The position numbers and the translations under genes were made by a program. The notes under the pieces were generated by a model. It searched no databases. It was not told the DNA's origin and saw nothing but the letters and a program-made list of their open reading frames with translations. Source: Hybos culiciformis (lineage: Eukaryota > Arthropoda > Insecta > Diptera > Hybotidae). Taken from it: a DNA stretch of 64,000 bases. This document shows, piece by piece, positions 14,143 through 22,345 of the stretch; the stretch's first letter is position 1, and each line of letters starts with the position of its first letter. The stretch spans positions 74,082,959 to 74,146,958 of the forward strand of contig OZ023273.1 of NCBI GenBank assembly GCA_964007475.1. The letters run 5' to 3'.

Positions 14143-17100
14143 AAGTCGATGCCAAAGTGTATTGTCATCGACGACAAAACGATGTGTAAAATTTCAGCTC
14201 TATTGGATACCGGGAAGTGGGTTAATTTTGACTTTCTAAGTTTGTGGACCCGGTGCTGAAATTAATATAAAGATGTGTGTGTGTGTGAATGTATCGATGC
14301 CAAAGTGCATTGTCATCGATGACAAAGCATGTGCAAAATTTCAGCTCGATTGGATACCGGGAAGTGGGTAATTAATAAAGGTGTGTGTGTGTGTGTGAAT
14401 ATGTTGATGCCAAAGTGCATTGTCATCGACGACAAATCAATGTGCAAAATTTCAGCTCGATTGAATACCGGGAAGTGGGATATAAAGAATTTAATTGATG
14501 AAGGTGTGTGAGTGTGAATGTGTCGATGCCAAAGTGAATTGTCATCGACGACAAAGCGATGTACCTTATTTCAGCTCGATTGGATACCGGGAAGTGGGCC
14601 AATTTTGACTTTCTAAGTTTGCGGACCCGGGGTTGAAATTAATATAAAGGTGAATCTGTCATGCCAAAGTGCATTGTCATCGACGACAAAGCAATGTGCA
14701 AAATTTCAGCTCGATTGGATAGGGGGTTGGACATTTGTCCGCGGGACATTTGTCCGCGATTTGTTTTTGTATCGCGGACATAAAAATGACATTTGTCCGC
14801 GATTCAAAATGTCTTTTGTCCGCCGCGGACAAATGACATTTTCCAAAATGTCATTTGTCCGCGATAAAAATTAATCGCGGACAAATGACATTTTGCAAAA
14901 TGACATTTGTCCGCTAAAAATCTGAAAAATCAATCGCGGACAAATGACATTTTGCAAAATGACATTTGTCCGCTAAAAAGTTAAAAAAACAATCGCGGAC
15001 AAATGACATTTTGCAAAATGACATTTGTCCGCTAAAAATTAAAAAAAGCAATCGCGGACAAATGACATTTTGGAAAATGACATATGTCCGCTGAAAATTT
15101 GAGGCTAAAGTGCAGATGACGTGAACCAATCAGAATCGGCACAACAAGAGAGGGTGGTGGGGGGCGGCGGGCGGGCGGGTGGACTGGTGGTTGGTCAGTG
15201 GGATTTGCGGCGTCAGCCGCAAATCCCACTGACCAACCACCAGTCCACCCGCCCGCCCGCCGCCCCCCACCACCCTCTCTTTAAGGGCAAATCGGGCAAA
15301 AAAAAAAAAATTGCATATACAAAATGTATGAACAATTTGGGGGGACTCTACCCCTCTTCCCTTTTCCAAGCTTCAGACGATTCTGAGTGGTTCACGGAAT
15401 CTGCAGTATCTCCAAAATTGAAAAATCAATCGCGGACAAATGACATTTTGCAAAATGACATTTGTCCGCTAAAAAAACTGAAAAATCAATCGCGGACAAA
15501 TGACATTTTGCAAAATGACATTTGTCCGCTAAAAATTAAAAATTTCAATCGCGGACAAATGACATTTTGCAAAATGACATTTGTCCGCTAAAAATTCGAA
15601 AAATCAATCGCGGACAAATGACATTTTGCAAAATGACATTTGTCCGCTAAAGTTAGAAAATTCAATCGCGGACAAATGTCATTTTGCAAAATGTCATTTG
15701 TCCGCTAATTTTGGGACATTTGTCCGCGGCGGACAAATGTCATTTTACAATCGCGGACAAATGACATTTTGCAAAATGACATTTGTCCGCGAAGTTTTCC
15801 ATACAAATTTCATCGCGGACAAATGTCCCGCGGACAAATGTCACGGCGCCGATTGGATACCGGGAAGTGGGTCAATTTTGACTTTCTAAGTTTTGACTTT
15901 CTAAGTGAAGTTAATATAAAGGATTTAAAAAAATACAAAAAATCACTTTGATTTATTTTCCTAAATAATATAAATACGGAATGCGAATAGTGGAATGAAA
16001 TAAAAAGGAAATCTTTTAAAAAAAAAGTGCTTTTTTATATTATTTTAGAAAGCTGAATTCATATGGCCATATGGCTTCGTGGATAGAATATCAGATTAGA
16101 AGTCTGAAGGTGCTAGGTTCGATCCCGGTAATGGGAATTTTAAGAAATTTTTTTTGAATTTTATTTTTTTTTTCAAATATGTAATAATAAGTTTTTTTTG
16201 TATTATGATTTTTTTCGAATTTTTTTTTCATGATTTTTCTATATATTCACATATATTTGAAATAAAAAAATAACGCTTATTAATATCATAAATCGAGTAA
16301 AATAAATGACGGGAATTTTAATATGAAAATTTGCCTTTACGACCAATATGACAAGAAAAGAGAGGCAAATCGATTTTCGCTCCAAAATTGTAGAAAAATT
16401 ATAGAACAAAAATAAAAAATTTTAAAGTTTTTTGTCTAGTATTAATTATTGTACTTTGCTGCTGCCTGGTACTTTCAGACTTTTTTAATTACAAATATAT
16501 GTTTATATAGGGCCCAATATTACAAGCAAAAAAAAATTACATATCCTACCAATAAAAAAAAAATTTTGTTTCTTAAACTTAATTATTATGTTACAAACGA
16601 TTTCTTTGGGAATCGAACCTGACAACTTCACTCTTATAGTCTGATGTTCTAGCCACTAAGCCATATTGTCCATATGATTTTGGGTTTCTTAAATATAATA
16701 AAAAAATAAGTATTCTTATTCTTATTTTTCTGAGAAAATTTTTTTTTTCAAGAAAAATTAGTTAGTCTTCACAGGCCTGAGCTTTGAAATTTTATGCTTA
16801 AGAAAATATGTAAAGAAATTTTTTTTTTGAACTTTTTAAAATTCTGAAAATTAAAAAAAAATTCTATGATTCAAAATATTTCAAAACCAAATAACGAAAA
16901 AAATCAATTATGCTTCGAAAACTTTCTTCATTTTAGTTGATCGATGTCAAACAACATTGATTGCAACATTTTTCAAATGTGTGGCTTGTTCTAACAAAAA
17001 ATATTGTTTTGAATGAATAAGCTGTTTCAAGTTGCAACGCAACAACTTCGAAAATTTTCATACAAGAATAAAAACAAAAAAAACCTATTTTTTTATTATA

Positions 17101-19849
17101 TTTTAGAAAGCCAAAATCACAGGGGCTATATGGTTTAGTGGCTAGAACATCAGACTATAAGAGTGAAGATGTCAGGTTCGATTCCCCCAAAGAATACATT
17201 TTTTTTTTTTTAATTTTTTTAATTTTTTTGAACATAATAATTTTTAATTTTTTTGAACATAATTTTTTTATTGGTAGGAATATGTAATTTTTTTGCTTGT
17301 AATATTGGGCCCTATATATACATATATTTGAAATTAAAAAATCTTGTCATTGGGAATCGAACCAGGCACCTTCAGACTTACAGTCTGATGTTCTAGCCAC
17401 TAAGCCATATTGTCCATATGATTTTGGGTTTCTTAAATATAATAAAAAAATAAGTATTCTTATTCTTATTTTTCTGAGAAAAATGATGACGATTCTGAGA
17501 AAAATGATTCGATTCGAAAATGAAGATGAATGAACTCGATTCGAAAATGGATTTTTACCCTCTACCAAAAATCATCAAACGCGGCTAAAGAAGTATAAAA
17601 TTCAAAAATAGGTTGGATGAAAGCATGCATAACCTCTAAAAACTAATGTAATCTTAATCTTACATACCAGAGAATTTGAAGAAGCCGAATCATAAATAGA
17701 AATCCAAAATTACTAAATGTATAGCAAATATTGGGCTATTACAAATATAAAGTTCACGAAGACTAGATATCCTTCCTTCCTCAAGATTTATTAGTATTCC
17801 CTCGGTCTGAATTTAGCAAAATTATGAATGCTTGGCCTTCCATTTAAATTTATTATATGTTTTTGAGTAATTTCACGGTGTCACTTGTATGTGTATTGAA
17901 TGTGTTTTAATCAGAGTTCCTGATTTTATCATTGAAAATAATTTATTAAATTATCTTATCGCTAATTTGTCTTTATGCGGAGAATTTATGGACAATTTAA
18001 AGAAAAAATAAAGAAAAAGAAAAATTAAAAAATCTTTATCTTTAATTTGTCTTAACGCGGAGAATTTATGGAGAATGTAAAAGAAAAAATAAAGAAAAAG
18101 AAAAAATGTACTTAAGAATTCTACAGATCAAAAGAAAACGATAAACTATTCGTTAATTTATCGTAAGGAACGAAGAAAAGATTATCAATTCAGAGTTTAT
18201 AAATGAGAAATAGATACTCATTTTTCAACACAACGAAAAAATAATGTGTATAAAAAATTATTTTTTCTTTATGTTCTTTATTTGTCTGTGTTTGTTTATG
18301 TTTGTGTGAACAAAAAATTTTTATTTACTTTTCATTCAAAAAACCTGTGCATAGGTACACATTTTTTTGCTTCTTTTTCTTTATATTATCTTTAAATTAT
18401 CATTTAAATTCTCCTTGGATATTTTATAGAAAACTTAGCAATTTTTTCTTATTTTTTATCCTTTGCGTTATTTTTTCTTTATATTATATTATCTTGAATT
18501 AAAACCAAAACAAAATTATTTTTTCGTTTATTTTTTCTTTGTTTTATCCTCTCTTTTAAAAATTTGTTTATGAATTCACAATTTTTTATCTATCCATTGA
18601 AATTTTAACATTATTTTATCTTTATCTTTGAGAGAAAAGAAAAAATAAGCTTTAAATTATCTTTTCCTTTTCCGATCTTTTTCTTTGAAAATAAAAAATT
18701 AAACTCGGGTTTTAATATCAATATCCATCACGACACATTTTATAAAAAAAAGTTGATCTCACATATAATGAAGTTGGCCACCCCTGACATATACGACCAT
18801 ATAAAAAAAAGGAATAAAAAAATTAAAAAATTTGTATGAGTCAGAAAGCAAAATGAAAAAGGTTCATTCAAATTTTACTCCCTTTTAAAAACAGATTGGA
18901 CAATGAACAGGTTATTATTTAGCCGTCATTATTATCTTGACGCTTTAGCATCGAGGCAAAAATGTATTATTCTTTTTTCTTTTTCTTTTTTACTTATTAT
19001 TACTTTTTATTTTTGTCAACAATTAATGTCTCCAAAAATAAACATAGATTATAACAAAATGATAGCACAATGATAACCAAATAAATATTTGAATGTTATT
19101 TAAAGAAATTAATAACGTAATTCGTAGTAAATATTTTTTAATTATTCAGCATTTCAATTAAAGATTAAGATTGTTTATGAAGTTATTATCGTAAATCTAG
19201 GGTTAATTTATTCTCCTTCACTGGATTATCTGTGTTATACATTGACTGTAATTGATGAAATTGAACGCGATTACGCTTATTTTGACATTTAAAAAATTGA
19301 AATAATCTGGACATTAAATCTGCATCATCTTTTTTTTTATTTTATTTTATTTTTTTTAAATGTAGTACACTTAAAACTACACCTGCAAACTGAGATTGTT
19401 ATGAGAAATTTCGGAACGATTTTTACGTCATTTATAAAATAATAACAAATGTGAAATCGTGGCGTTAAAAAACTATACAAATTCTAGAAATTAAAATAAT
19501 TTTTCAATTTCTAAAATTAGTTGTTATTGACTAAAAGTGTCATTAATCTCTTATATTATTTTATTTAATATTATTATACTTTATTCTTTTATTATCATAT
19601 TTATTTCTTATCTTTATTTTATATTTCCATCAAATAAAATTTTTAGTTTTTTAATTTTTCTTTTATTTTATTTTATTTTTTATCTTAAGTACATATATAT
19701 ACCTGTCCTATTTTATTAGGATTGCGATCCAAGACAAATTTTATAATTTGTCCAATTGATGCATCTGGATTATAAATTGAATAAGTTTCTTGTTTAGGTC
19801 CACTCCATATTTTTAATTCAGAATTATAAAATGTTTTCGCTATAAACAT
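3867..19849 (-). CDS. Luciferin 4-monooxygenase / 4-coumarate-CoA ligase-like protein (5 exons)
   Basis: Members of this ANL family activate a carboxylic acid with ATP and transfer it to CoA. Joining 19849-19703, 5799-5592, 5531-5339, 5283-5164 and 4815-3867 gives one open frame of 538 codons plus stop, close to the usual ~540. All introns are GT-AG. Motifs seen: P-loop SSGTTGLPKG at about residues 200-209, YGMSE at 335-339, HSGD with Asp406, the hinge DRKKD at 420-424, and PKTASGK with the catalytic Lys at about 522. The start chosen is the only in-frame ATG of exon 1 (19849); the frame is open further upstream but without ATG. The C-terminus is SLI, not a canonical SKL peroxisomal signal. 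Intron 1 is 13.9 kb, swollen by transposons. The substrate is unknown; bioluminescence cannot be inferred, since most insect relatives are acyl-CoA ligases. Confidence 0.88.
5164..5283 (-). CDS. Ligase exon 4 (AMP-binding signature)
   Basis: A 120-bp exon bounded by TTTTAG and GTAAGA. It encodes the AMP-binding signature SSGTTGLPKG that grips the ATP phosphates. Phase 2 at both ends matches exons 3 and 5. It is too short to stand out as a separate ORF. Confidence 0.85.
5339..5531 (-). CDS. Ligase exon 3
   Basis: Begins after an acceptor TTTACAG and ends at a GTAAGA donor. It encodes the conserved FGITKPKLIFCD segment. The 60-bp intron upstream (5532-5591) has no stop codon in frame, so exons 2 and 3 read through as one ORF. 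The GT-AG boundaries and family alignment argue that it is spliced out. Confidence 0.8.
5592..5799 (-). CDS. Ligase exon 2
   Basis: Begins after TTCTAG in phase 0, matching the end of exon 1, and encodes the N-terminal domain up to SFPKG. The reading frame continues upstream of the first TTG into ISGSSGKSYKN, which joins naturally to exon 1. Confidence 0.82.
5851..5893. repeat. (TTTA)n microsatellite
   Basis: A run of TTTA units inside intron 1 of the ligase gene. Confidence 0.85.
5894..7588. repeat. Intron-1 non-coding DNA with a ~145-bp tandem duplication
   Basis: Two diverged direct copies lie at about 6325-6470 and 6475-6605. Each contains TTTGTGAGC(T/C)GGGATGTGTT and GCTTTGTTAAAGGTTC. 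No supported coding sequence is seen; short ORFs here have no recognisable motifs. The rest is AT-rich. Confidence 0.6.
7653..8004 (+). repeat. 5' LTR of BEL/Pao element
   Basis: 352 bp from TGTTACAATCGTAAC to ATTTACATTAAACA, paired with 11399-11748. TG...CA termini. AGTGGTCAATCCGGGAC follows directly and is a candidate primer-binding site. Confidence 0.88.
8327..9725 (+). pseudogene. pol: BEL/Pao pol remnant (integrase), frameshifted
   Basis: The coding pieces lie in different frames. 8327-8764 covers the BEL linker with KLRKLNPFIDGDN and LRVGGQLENAD, and 8679-9599 covers the integrase. The integrase shows the CVVC zinc-finger cysteines and the catalytic acids in GLDYAGP, WSDNAS and GGLWEAG. 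A third frame from about 9590 encodes the basic C-terminal tail (AGDLVLIQGENLPRTKWPLA). Frame breaks fall near 8690-8760 and near 9590, so no complete integrase can be made. The reverse transcriptase and RNase H that should lie upstream are absent. Confidence 0.85.
9726..10046 (+). other. BEL/Pao pol-env junction
   Basis: Contains an (ATT)n microsatellite near 9780 and a degenerate coding stretch leading to the env-like region. One frame reads into a KTKR-type basic cleavage motif just before 10047, but a stop interrupts it. Confidence 0.5.
10047..11375 (+). pseudogene. env: Env-like fusion protein remnant of BEL/Pao element
   Basis: Three pieces (about 10047-10630, 10653-11123, 11127-11375) resemble a class I-like fusion protein of the insect errantivirus/roo/baculovirus F type. 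Upstream is a KTKR basic site, followed by a hydrophobic GSIAHGLFG segment, a heptad-like stretch near 10170-10330, a cysteine-rich ectodomain (cysteines in FSCKGDG, HCEFEL, IFCVQ) and a C-terminal transmembrane helix (VIIIIIIIS) with a short basic tail. Stops or frame changes separate the pieces, near 10140, 10630 and 11123, so the protein is not expected to be made. Assignment rests on architecture, not on a search. Confidence 0.65.
11399..11748 (+). repeat. 3' LTR of BEL/Pao element
   Basis: 350 bp, a close match to 7653-8004 with several substitutions and small indels (for example ACTTAAAATTG versus ACTTCAAGTTG), so the insertion is not very recent. Confidence 0.88.
11856..11935. repeat. 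Half copy of hairpin repeat family A
   Basis: Begins CACGAAGCAGTCATAGAAC and follows the left arm of the 633-853 copy through GGCTACAAAT. The palindromic partner arm is absent. Confidence 0.75.
12042..13563. mobile_element. TTGTACAA foldback element with 9-bp target duplication
   Basis: A 1522-bp element whose arms (12050-12370 and 13235-13560) are arrays of CCA(C/G)TTGTACAA and its complement in opposite orientation. It is flanked by AAAAAATCG at 12033-12041 and 13564-13572. Removing the element and one copy restores the sequence of the intact sister arm at 16190-16386. The interior carries repeated GAAATAAGGCCGCG words and two GC-rich hairpins. The 9-bp duplication and arms of short repeats recall Drosophila Foldback (MULE) elements. 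No transposase is present. Confidence 0.8.
12560..12700. repeat. GC-rich perfect hairpin, core of TTGTACAA element
   Basis: Arms of about 55 bp meet at GGCGCC near 12620. The inner stem contains GGTTGGTCAGTGGGATTTGC and its complement. A diverged second copy lies at about 12885-12990. The same inner stem reappears at 15187-15241 inside a different element. Confidence 0.85.
13840..14712. repeat. (GT)n-containing satellite, ~110-190-bp units
   Basis: About seven units carry (GT)n, then GATGCCAAAGTGCATTGTCA, then CAGCTCGATTGGATACCGGG. The array continues after the inserted element at 15851-15910 and reappears in inverted orientation at 30185-31020. The GT runs are up to about 60 bp. Confidence 0.85.
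14722..15850. mobile_element. GCGGACAAATG foldback element with 9-bp target duplication
   Basis: 1129 bp, flanked by GATTGGATA at 14713-14721 and 15851-15859; the undisturbed satellite unit contains this word once (CGATTGGATACCGGG). The inverted ends contain GACATTTGTCCGCGGGACAT. The interior has about nine ~60-bp units, each a palindrome of GCGGACAAATG, CATTTTGCAAAATG and its complement, separated by short AT spacers, arranged around a central GC-rich hairpin (15147-15280). A second, shorter copy lies reversed at 32721-33359. No ORF longer than those forced by the repeat is present. Confidence 0.82.
15147..15280. repeat. 134-bp near-perfect GC-rich hairpin
   Basis: Left arm begins AGAGAGGGTGGTGGGGGGCG and the right arm is its complement, with about 64 paired bases and a tiny loop near 15213. 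It forms the core of the GCGGACAAATG element and shares its inner stem with the hairpins at 12560-12700. Confidence 0.9.
16062..16136 (+). repeat. tRNA-like sequence (SINE head)
   Basis: ATGGCTTCGTGGATAGAAT resembles a D-arm / A box, TCAGATTAGAAGTCTGA an anticodon arm, and GGTTCGATCCC a B box. The acceptor stem pairs poorly. Related copies at 16601-16671, 17122-17192, 17344-17416 and 51221-51292 show it is a dispersed repeat. Confidence 0.6.
16460..17430. repeat. Inverted tRNA-headed repeats (foldback arrangement)
   Basis: An imperfect inverted repeat centred near 16890. Outer arms share ATAGGGCCCAATATTACAAGC (about 16505-16527) with its complement at 17294-17316. Inner arms are tRNA-like sequences in opposite orientation (16601-16671 minus, 17122-17192 plus), and a further minus copy lies at 17344-17416 with anticodon-loop sequence CTGTAAG. 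They look like tRNA-derived SINE copies, not genes. Confidence 0.65.
17430..18770. repeat. Intron-1 repeats: satellite-edge copy and A/T foldback words
   Basis: 17430-17600 is the reverse complement of 51060-51200 next to the later satellite array, ending in AACGCGGCTAAAGAAG. From 17930 to 18690, AAAGAAAAAATAA words on the left face TTATTTTTTCTTT words on the right, with a duplicated GCGGAGAATTTATGGA segment. No coding sequence was recognised. Confidence 0.55.
18795..19702. other. 5' end of ligase intron 1, no feature seen
   Basis: AT-rich intronic DNA between the hAT right end and the donor site (GTATAT on the minus strand at 19702). The ORF across 19537-19719 is composed of AT-rich codons and is not supported. 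Confidence 0.5.
19703..19849 (-). CDS. Ligase exon 1
   Basis: Encodes the first 49 residues, with the family motif KIWSGPK and LDRNPNKIGQ before a GTATAT donor. The ATG at 19849 is preferred; an in-frame TTG at 19876 is not a plausible eukaryotic start. The separation from exon 2 by 13.9 kb makes it easy to miss. Confidence 0.82.
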
Positions 19850-19876
19850 AATTATTATAAATTTAATTATTTTCAA

Positions 19877-21225
19877 GAGAATAATGTTATTCCGGTGACA
19901 GTTGAAAATATACTACTTGTTCCAAATAAAAATACATTGATTTTTATCAACTAATTAATAACAAATTCAAATTAAAAAAAAAATAACAAATTCAGTCGAT
20001 TTTTCAAAATCTGTCCGTCTGTCTTTATTATATTAAATAAAAATAATAAAAAAAAATTATAACCTATTATCAAAAATTTTAAGTAAAATATATATTCAAA
20101 TTATAATGTATAGAAAAGAATAATGTAAAATAGTTATGTACATTTATATATAATTATGTCATGATATTTATTTCTGTCTGAAAGTTGTTTCAACAAATCT
20201 TAAAATAATAAAGTCATTCAAAACAAATCTTATATAATACGTTTAACGACCGATATATGTATTATTATTTATTGAACCCTTTCTTAATTAAATATAATAT
20301 TTTTTTTTTAAATTTAACTTCTTTTTTTAATTTTACAAACTTCTTAATAAATAGCTTAATTAATAATCTTAAAGAATTGCAAAATAATTCATGGAATAAA
20401 AATCATGCGAGCTAGATACAATATGCTTAGGTACTTGAAAATTCTTCAATTTGGTGAACATAAATTGTGCTACAGACTGCTGGTTAGATCAACAACCTTT
20501 TTCGTTGAGGATAATACCACACTTCATGAATATCATTAATTTTAACTCATATATAATAATGTTAAACATTATTTTATTTTATTTCAAATAATATTCGAAT
20601 TCAGATTCTTTAGTTCTCTTTTAATTCATGCTGTAAACTATTGATTTATTTGTAAGAAAATAAAAATTCAATTTTTAAAAATTGATCGTAGGAATTTCAA
20701 AACTACTATAAAGTAGTTCAATATCAATAACTCCTTATTTGGAAATACTTATGTTTAACGTTTTATAAAAAGTTTCTTTTATTAGAATTTTTTTTATTAT
20801 GATAATAAGGTTGTATATGAATTTCAATATAATAATAGCTATACATATTTACTTCAAAGATTTTAGGTCCACGAAAAAAATTCCACCAACATGATCCTAG
20901 CCTTACTCTATTCTCACAAATATTTTAATAAAAAATTATTCTAGAACTTTTTCATTTCATAAGTTTACATAAATTTCTTACTTAACTAGCAACTTCAACT
21001 TTCGTTAAATTCAAATACTTCGTTTTGTTGATTTTTTTTTTTAATTGTATTAGTACTTAAATGACGTATTACGTAGGCATTTTGGTAAAGATTAATAAAA
21101 TTGATTAGTATTATATAGTTATTATCTTAAGAATCTGGTTGTTGAATTAGTCAAATTTGTTTTAGTAACTAGCAATTTTTCTGTTTTTCAGTTAATTGCA
21201 ATTGGAAACATATATATAGGTAACG
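19877..21225. other. Upstream region of the ligase gene
   Basis: Its promoter and 5' UTR should lie just above 19849 on the minus strand. No clear TATA box or initiator stands out in this AT-rich DNA. No other feature is seen. Confidence 0.4.
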
Positions 21226-21415
21226 ATTGTGGTTCGGGTTTTGTTTTTGGCCTATAAGTCATAAATTAGCAAAAAAAGTATGTAGTGTTATAGATTGTTG
21301 GAAAGGTTATGGTTATATTCTTACGCAACTTTTCTGCGAAGAAATAACATTGGAATTTATCATTACAAAGAAAACTTCTGCTAAAGGCTCGTTCTCACAA
21401 TCCCATTTTTATTGA
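21226..21415 (+). repeat. Fragment of the GACCCACAACCC-type element
   Basis: TCGGGTTTTGTTTTTGGCC and the following AAGTCATAAATTAGCAAAA match the left end of the element at 57547-59031, so the short ORF here is repeat-derived. Confidence 0.7.
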
Positions 21416-21719
21416 TACTGTAAAGTTTATCAATAAAAAGTCAATATGTCTTAAATCATTTTCACACATTTCAATATAAATTAATGATTCAATATCACAA
21501 ATTTTAGAAAAGTAATTTTTATCGAGTTCACACTCTTTAAGTTGTAAGCGGTTACTTAATTTCTTGAAAGATTAAGGTTATCTTAAGTTTTTATTGCTCG
21601 TTGAAGTATATATAGACAATTAATATGAAATGCCTCTGACTGAAATGTCAACAAAATGATTAAAAAAAAAAAAAAATGATAAATTTGTAATTATATTTAA
21701 TAATATTTTGATAGATGAC

Positions 21720-22345
21720 AATTCGTGGTGTTACACGAATCGCCGAAAGCTATTTCGAAAAAGACATTCCTTTTGGCAAAAAAGACACTTCGCAAAAGAA
21801 CTATTTCGCGCTCGCGAAATGTGAATTACGCAAAAAAGGGCAGTTGCGAAATGTATATTTAGCATGCACTAAAATTAATTGCATTATGTTAAGTGCATAT
21901 AATTAAACAATTCCATTATATGTAGCATTTTATTTTAAGAAACTTTATTGATATGTGATATATTTAATATGTGTGTATGAATATAATAAAAATCCAGTAT
22001 GAATTGTAATTAGATATATATATTGATTAGCATTTACTAGATGGTAAACTTTCATTTGCCTAATTGGTTAAGGTACACATTTACTGGAAGATGTATGTAT
22101 ACATTATGACATTTTGTACTTTAGCGGTAACATAATATGTATATATACAATATAAAAAAATTGTTTAAACTATACTTTTGCGAAGTGTTCTTATGATGTT
22201 GTGAATTGGTATTTTGTCACATAAATCCAAATGAAAATTTGTTAAAAAGATTTTTTTGCGAAATGGAGATTTGCGAAACATAAAAATTTGATAAGTGGCT
22301 TTCGGCGAAATAGACATTAGCAATATGAAATTTGCAAAGAGGCCC
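21720..22345. repeat. GCGAAATG-word foldback repeat
   Basis: The left side (about 21738-21870) has several TTTCGCAA / GCGAAATG words after ATCGCCGAAAGC, and the right side (about 22180-22345) has the same words leading to GGCTTTCGGCGAAATAG in inverted orientation. The middle (22035-22150) is a diverged copy of the TTTACCGGTAAATG repeat. Exact ends and a target duplication were not found. Confidence 0.55.

Larger units (their letters stand above)
12022..16386. mobile_element. Long-TIR element (~190-bp inverted arms) with nested foldback elements
   Basis: The arms at 13573-13760 (plus a displaced outer piece at about 12022-12041) and about 16190-16386 are inverted repeats sharing GTCATATTGGTCGTAAAG and ATTCCCGTCATTTATTTTAC. 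The left arm is split by the 12042-13563 element: joining 12022-12041 to 13573 onward recreates the right arm. The interior holds a GT-rich satellite, a second foldback element (14722-15850) and a tRNA-like repeat. No transposase is seen. Confidence 0.72.
7597..18786. mobile_element. Composite hAT-type element with nested insertions, in ligase intron 1
   Basis: The left end CAGGAATGGCCAAC (7597) and the right end, reverse-complemented CAGGGGTGGCCAAC (ending 18786), match at 12 of 14 bases. Both are flanked by the identical 8-bp sequence ACATATAC (7589-7596 and 18787-18794), the duplication length made by hAT transposases. The 11.2-kb interior holds a BEL/Pao retroelement, a long-TIR element with foldback insertions and tRNA-like repeats. 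No hAT transposase was recognised, so it was probably a short non-autonomous element that later acted as a landing pad. The 8-bp match is AT-rich, so chance pairing is not fully excluded. Confidence 0.7.

Noticed and set aside
14735..15840. Regular ~38-bp palindromic repeats with short spacers resembling a CRISPR array (also 32721-33359)
   Set aside because: The spacers are similar AT-rich sequences, not unique; the element has inverted ends and a 9-bp target duplication; the context is eukaryotic with no cas genes.
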